The notes beneath the pieces were generated by a model that saw only the letters and a list, made by a program, of their open reading frames with translations, was not told the DNA's origin and did not search any database. From assembly GCA_023053685.1 (NCBI GenBank), contig JALIGW010000061.1, positions 1,382,001-1,446,000 of the forward strand: 64,000 bases of DNA. Direction: 5' to 3'. This stretch comes from Diadophis punctatus similis. Its lineage: Eukaryota > Chordata > Lepidosauria > Squamata > Dipsadidae. This document shows positions 61,540 through 64,000 of the stretch, piece by piece (position 1 is the stretch's first letter; every line of letters begins with the position of its first letter). A program made the position numbers and the translations under genes.

Positions 61540-64000
61540 AGCCAGGAACTGCACCCCCAGCTTCTGTGAATTGAAAATACAATGCAATGAGGTTTTTCCC
61601 CCCAGATACTCACAGGTCTCAGCCAGGAGCTCCACCTCCAGCTTCTGTGAATTCAAACTACAATGCAGCGAGGTTTCCCCCCAGATACTCACAGGTCTCA
61701 GCCAGGAACTCCACCCCCAGCTTCTGTGAATTCAAACTACAATGGAGTGAGGTTTTTTTCCCAGATACTCACAGGTCTCAGCCAGGAACTCCACCCCCAG
61801 CTTCTGTGAATTGAAAATACAATGCAATGAGGTTTTTTCCCCCAGATACTCACAGGTCTCAGCCAGGAGCTCTACTTCCAGCTTCTGTGAATTCAAACTA
61901 CAATGCAGCGAGGTTTTTCCCCCCAGATACTCACAAGTGTCATCCAGGAACTCCACCCCCAGCTTCTTTGAATTCAAACTACAATGGAGTGAGGTTTTTT
62001 CTCCCAGATACTCACAGGTCTCAACCAAGAACTCCACCAACAGCTTCTGTGAATTCAAACTACAATGGAGTGAGGTTTTGTTCCCCCAGATACTCACAGG
62101 TCTCAGCCAAGAACTCCACCCCCAGCTTCTGTGAATTCAAACTACAATGGAGTGAGGTTTCCCCCCCCCAGATACTCACAGGTCTCAGCAAGGACCTCCA
62201 CCCCCAGCTTTTGTGAATTCAAACTACAATGGAGTGAGGTTTTCCCCCGATACTCACAGGTCTCAGCCAGGAACTCCACCCCCAGCTTTTGTGAATTCAA
62301 ACTACAATGGAGTGAGGTTCCCCCCCCCCCGATACTCACAGGTCTCAGCCAGGAACTCCACCCCCAGCTTCTGTGAATTGAAACTACAATGCAGTGAGGT
62401 TTTGTTCCCCCAGATACTCACGGGTCTCAGCCAAGAACTCCATGGCCAGCTTCTGTGAATTCAAACTACAATGGAGTGAGGTTTGTTCCCCCAGATACTC
62501 ACAGGTATCAGCCAGGAACTCCACCCCAGCTTCTGTGAATTGAAACTACAATGCAGTGAGGTTTCTTCCCCCAGATACTCACAGGTCTCAGCCAGGAACT
62601 CCACGCCCAGCTTCTGTGAATTCAAACTACAATGTAGTGAGGTTTGTTCCCCCAGATACTCACAGGTCTCAGCCAGGAACTCCACCCCCAGCTTCTGTGA
62701 ATTCAAACTACAATGGAGTGAGGTTTTTTTCCCCAGATACAAACCTGTCTCAGCCAGGAACTCCACCCCCAGCTTCTGTGAATTGAAACGACAATGCAGT
62801 GAGGTTTCCCCCCCCCCAGATACTCACAGATCTCAGCCAGGAACTCCACCCCCAGCTTCTGTGAAATCAAACTACAATGGAGTGAGGTTTTTTTCCCAGA
62901 TACTCACAGGTCTCAGCCAGGAACTCCATCCCCAGCTTCTGTGAATTCAAACTACAATGGATTGAGGTTTTTTTCCGAGATAAACACAGATCTCAGCCAG
63001 GAACTCCAACCCCAGCTTCTGTGAATTGAAAATACAATGCAGTGAGGTTTTTCCCCCCAGATACTCACAGGAATCAGCCAGGAACTCCACCCCCAGCTTC
63101 TGTGAATTCAAACTACAATGCAGCGATGTTTTTCCCCCCAGATACTCACAAGTCTCATCCAGGAACTCCACCCCCAGCTTCTGTGAATTCAAACTACAAT
63201 GGATTGAGGTTTTGTCCCCCAGATACTCACACGTCTCAGCCAGGAACTCCACCAACAGCTTCTGTGAATTCAAACTACAATGGAGTGAGGTTTTTTTCCC
63301 GAGATACTAACAAGTCTCAGCCAGGAACTCCACCCGCAGCTTCTGTGAATTCAAACTACAATGGAGTGAGGTTTCTTCCCCCAGATACTCACAGGTCTCA
63401 GCCAGGAACTCCACCCCCAGCTTCTGTGAATTCAAACTACAATGGAGTGAGGTTTGTTCCCCCAGATACTCACAGGTCTCAGCCAGGAACTCCACCCCCA
63501 GCTTCTGTGAATTCAAACTACAATGGAGTGAGGTTTGTTCCCCCAGATACTCACAGGTCTCAGCCAAGAACTCCACCCCCAGCTTCTGTGAATTCAAACT
63601 ACAATGGAGTGAGGTTCCCCCCCCCAGATACTCACAGGTCTCAGCAAGGACCTCCACCCCCAGCTTTTGTGAATTCAAACTACAATGGAGTGAGGTTTTC
63701 CCGCCGATACGCACAGGTCTCAGCCAGGAACTCCACCCCCAGCTTCTGTGAATTCAAACTACAATGGAGTGAGGTTCCCCCCCCCCAGATACTCACAGGT
63801 CTCAGCCAGGAACTCCACCCCCAGCTTCTGTGAAATCAAACTACAATGGAGTGAGGTTTTTTTTCCCAGATACTCACAGATCTTAGCCAGGAACTCCACC
63901 CCCAGCTTCTGTGAATTGAAACTACAATGCAGTGAGGTTTTGTTCCCCCAGATACTCACGGGTCTCAGACAGGAAGTCCACGCCCAGCTTCTGTGAATTC
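61540..64000. repeat. Distant near-copy of the 17.3-19.7 kb region
   Basis: The offset is 44,276 bp over about 2.45 kb (for example 17,311 and 61,587; 18,185 and 62,461; 18,766 and 63,042). The GGAACTGCACCCC variant that starts the match is the same one used by the 55.6-58.8 kb copy, so both right-hand blocks derive from the 15-20 kb type of array. Few differences are visible, such as GGATTGAGG at 17,470 versus GGAGTGAGG at 61,744. Confidence 0.8.

Larger units (their letters stand above)
55611..64000. repeat. 81-bp satellite array, right part
   Basis: About 104 further monomers of the same family, in the same orientation and register as the left part, run from the 3' target-site duplication of the retrotransposon to the window edge. 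The first complete junction reads GGAGTGAGG, T7, CCCGAGATACTAACAAG, exactly what would follow the left flank if the insertion were removed. Most of this part is a near-copy of the 15-20 kb region: 55,625 to about 58,765 matches 15,056 to about 18,278, and about 61,540-64,000 matches about 17,264-19,724. Between these lies a local 1.53-kb tandem duplication. Confidence 0.97.

Noticed and set aside
1..64000. CRISPR-like array: regular repeats with variable parts.
   Set aside because: Repeats and so-called spacers are one continuous 81-bp homologous monomer; no unique spacers, leader or cas genes, and the mobile element is eukaryotic.

Overview
This window is almost entirely one giant tandem satellite array. 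About 61.4 kb of the 64 kb consists of head-to-tail copies of a monomer of about 81 bp (roughly 760 copies), all in the same orientation. The array is broken only once, by a complete L1-clade non-LTR retrotransposon copy of about 2.57 kb (53,038-55,610) flanked by a perfect target-site duplication. Neither edge of the array lies inside the window. There is no host gene, tRNA, rRNA or CRISPR array, and nothing prokaryotic. The sequence therefore suggests heterochromatic or subtelomeric/pericentromeric DNA of a eukaryote. The L1 ORF1 protein architecture (coiled coil, RRM, C-terminal domain), the G-rich 3' UTR and the A tail point to a vertebrate. A squamate reptile is my best guess from the look of the ORF1 protein, but it is only a guess.

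The monomer reads, in order: GGAGTGAGG; a T-run followed by a C-run that varies in length; CAGATACTCACAGGTCTCAG; CCAGGAACTCCACCCCCAG; CTTCTGTGAATTC (an EcoRI site in most copies); AAACTACAAT. Because 81 is a multiple of 3 and the consensus has few stops, long open frames (up to about 318 codons) appear on both strands. They are built of 27-residue repeats and end where a C-run changes length or where TTCAAAC becomes TTGAAAC. I regard none of them as genes.

Above the monomer there is a layered higher-order structure. Blocks of 0.94, 1.53, about 3.1, 3.23, 3.64, 4.04 and about 5.1 kb recur in tandem or at a distance with very few differences. Paired copies often differ by whole monomers (81, about 242 or 324 bp), as expected from unequal exchange in register. 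Two zones can be told apart: a left zone (about 1-19 kb) and right zone (55.6-64 kb) share the same blocks, with matches at offsets of about 40.5 and 44.3 kb. A central zone (about 19-52.6 kb) is marked by a HindIII-bearing monomer and a monomer reading ACACACCTGTCTCAG.

The retrotransposon lies near the junction of the central and right zones. It carries a short 5' UTR with a strong palindromic hairpin and an intact 356-codon ORF1. It has no ORF2: ORF1 is followed by an 824-bp AT-rich 3' region with internal direct repeats, a pyrimidine tract, a G-run tract that could form quadruplexes, an AATAAA signal and an A tail. It is therefore an ORF1-only, HAL1-like element that must have been mobilised by an L1 reverse transcriptase encoded elsewhere. 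Related array blocks show the same target site without the insertion, so the insertion was not carried into the other copies of its block.
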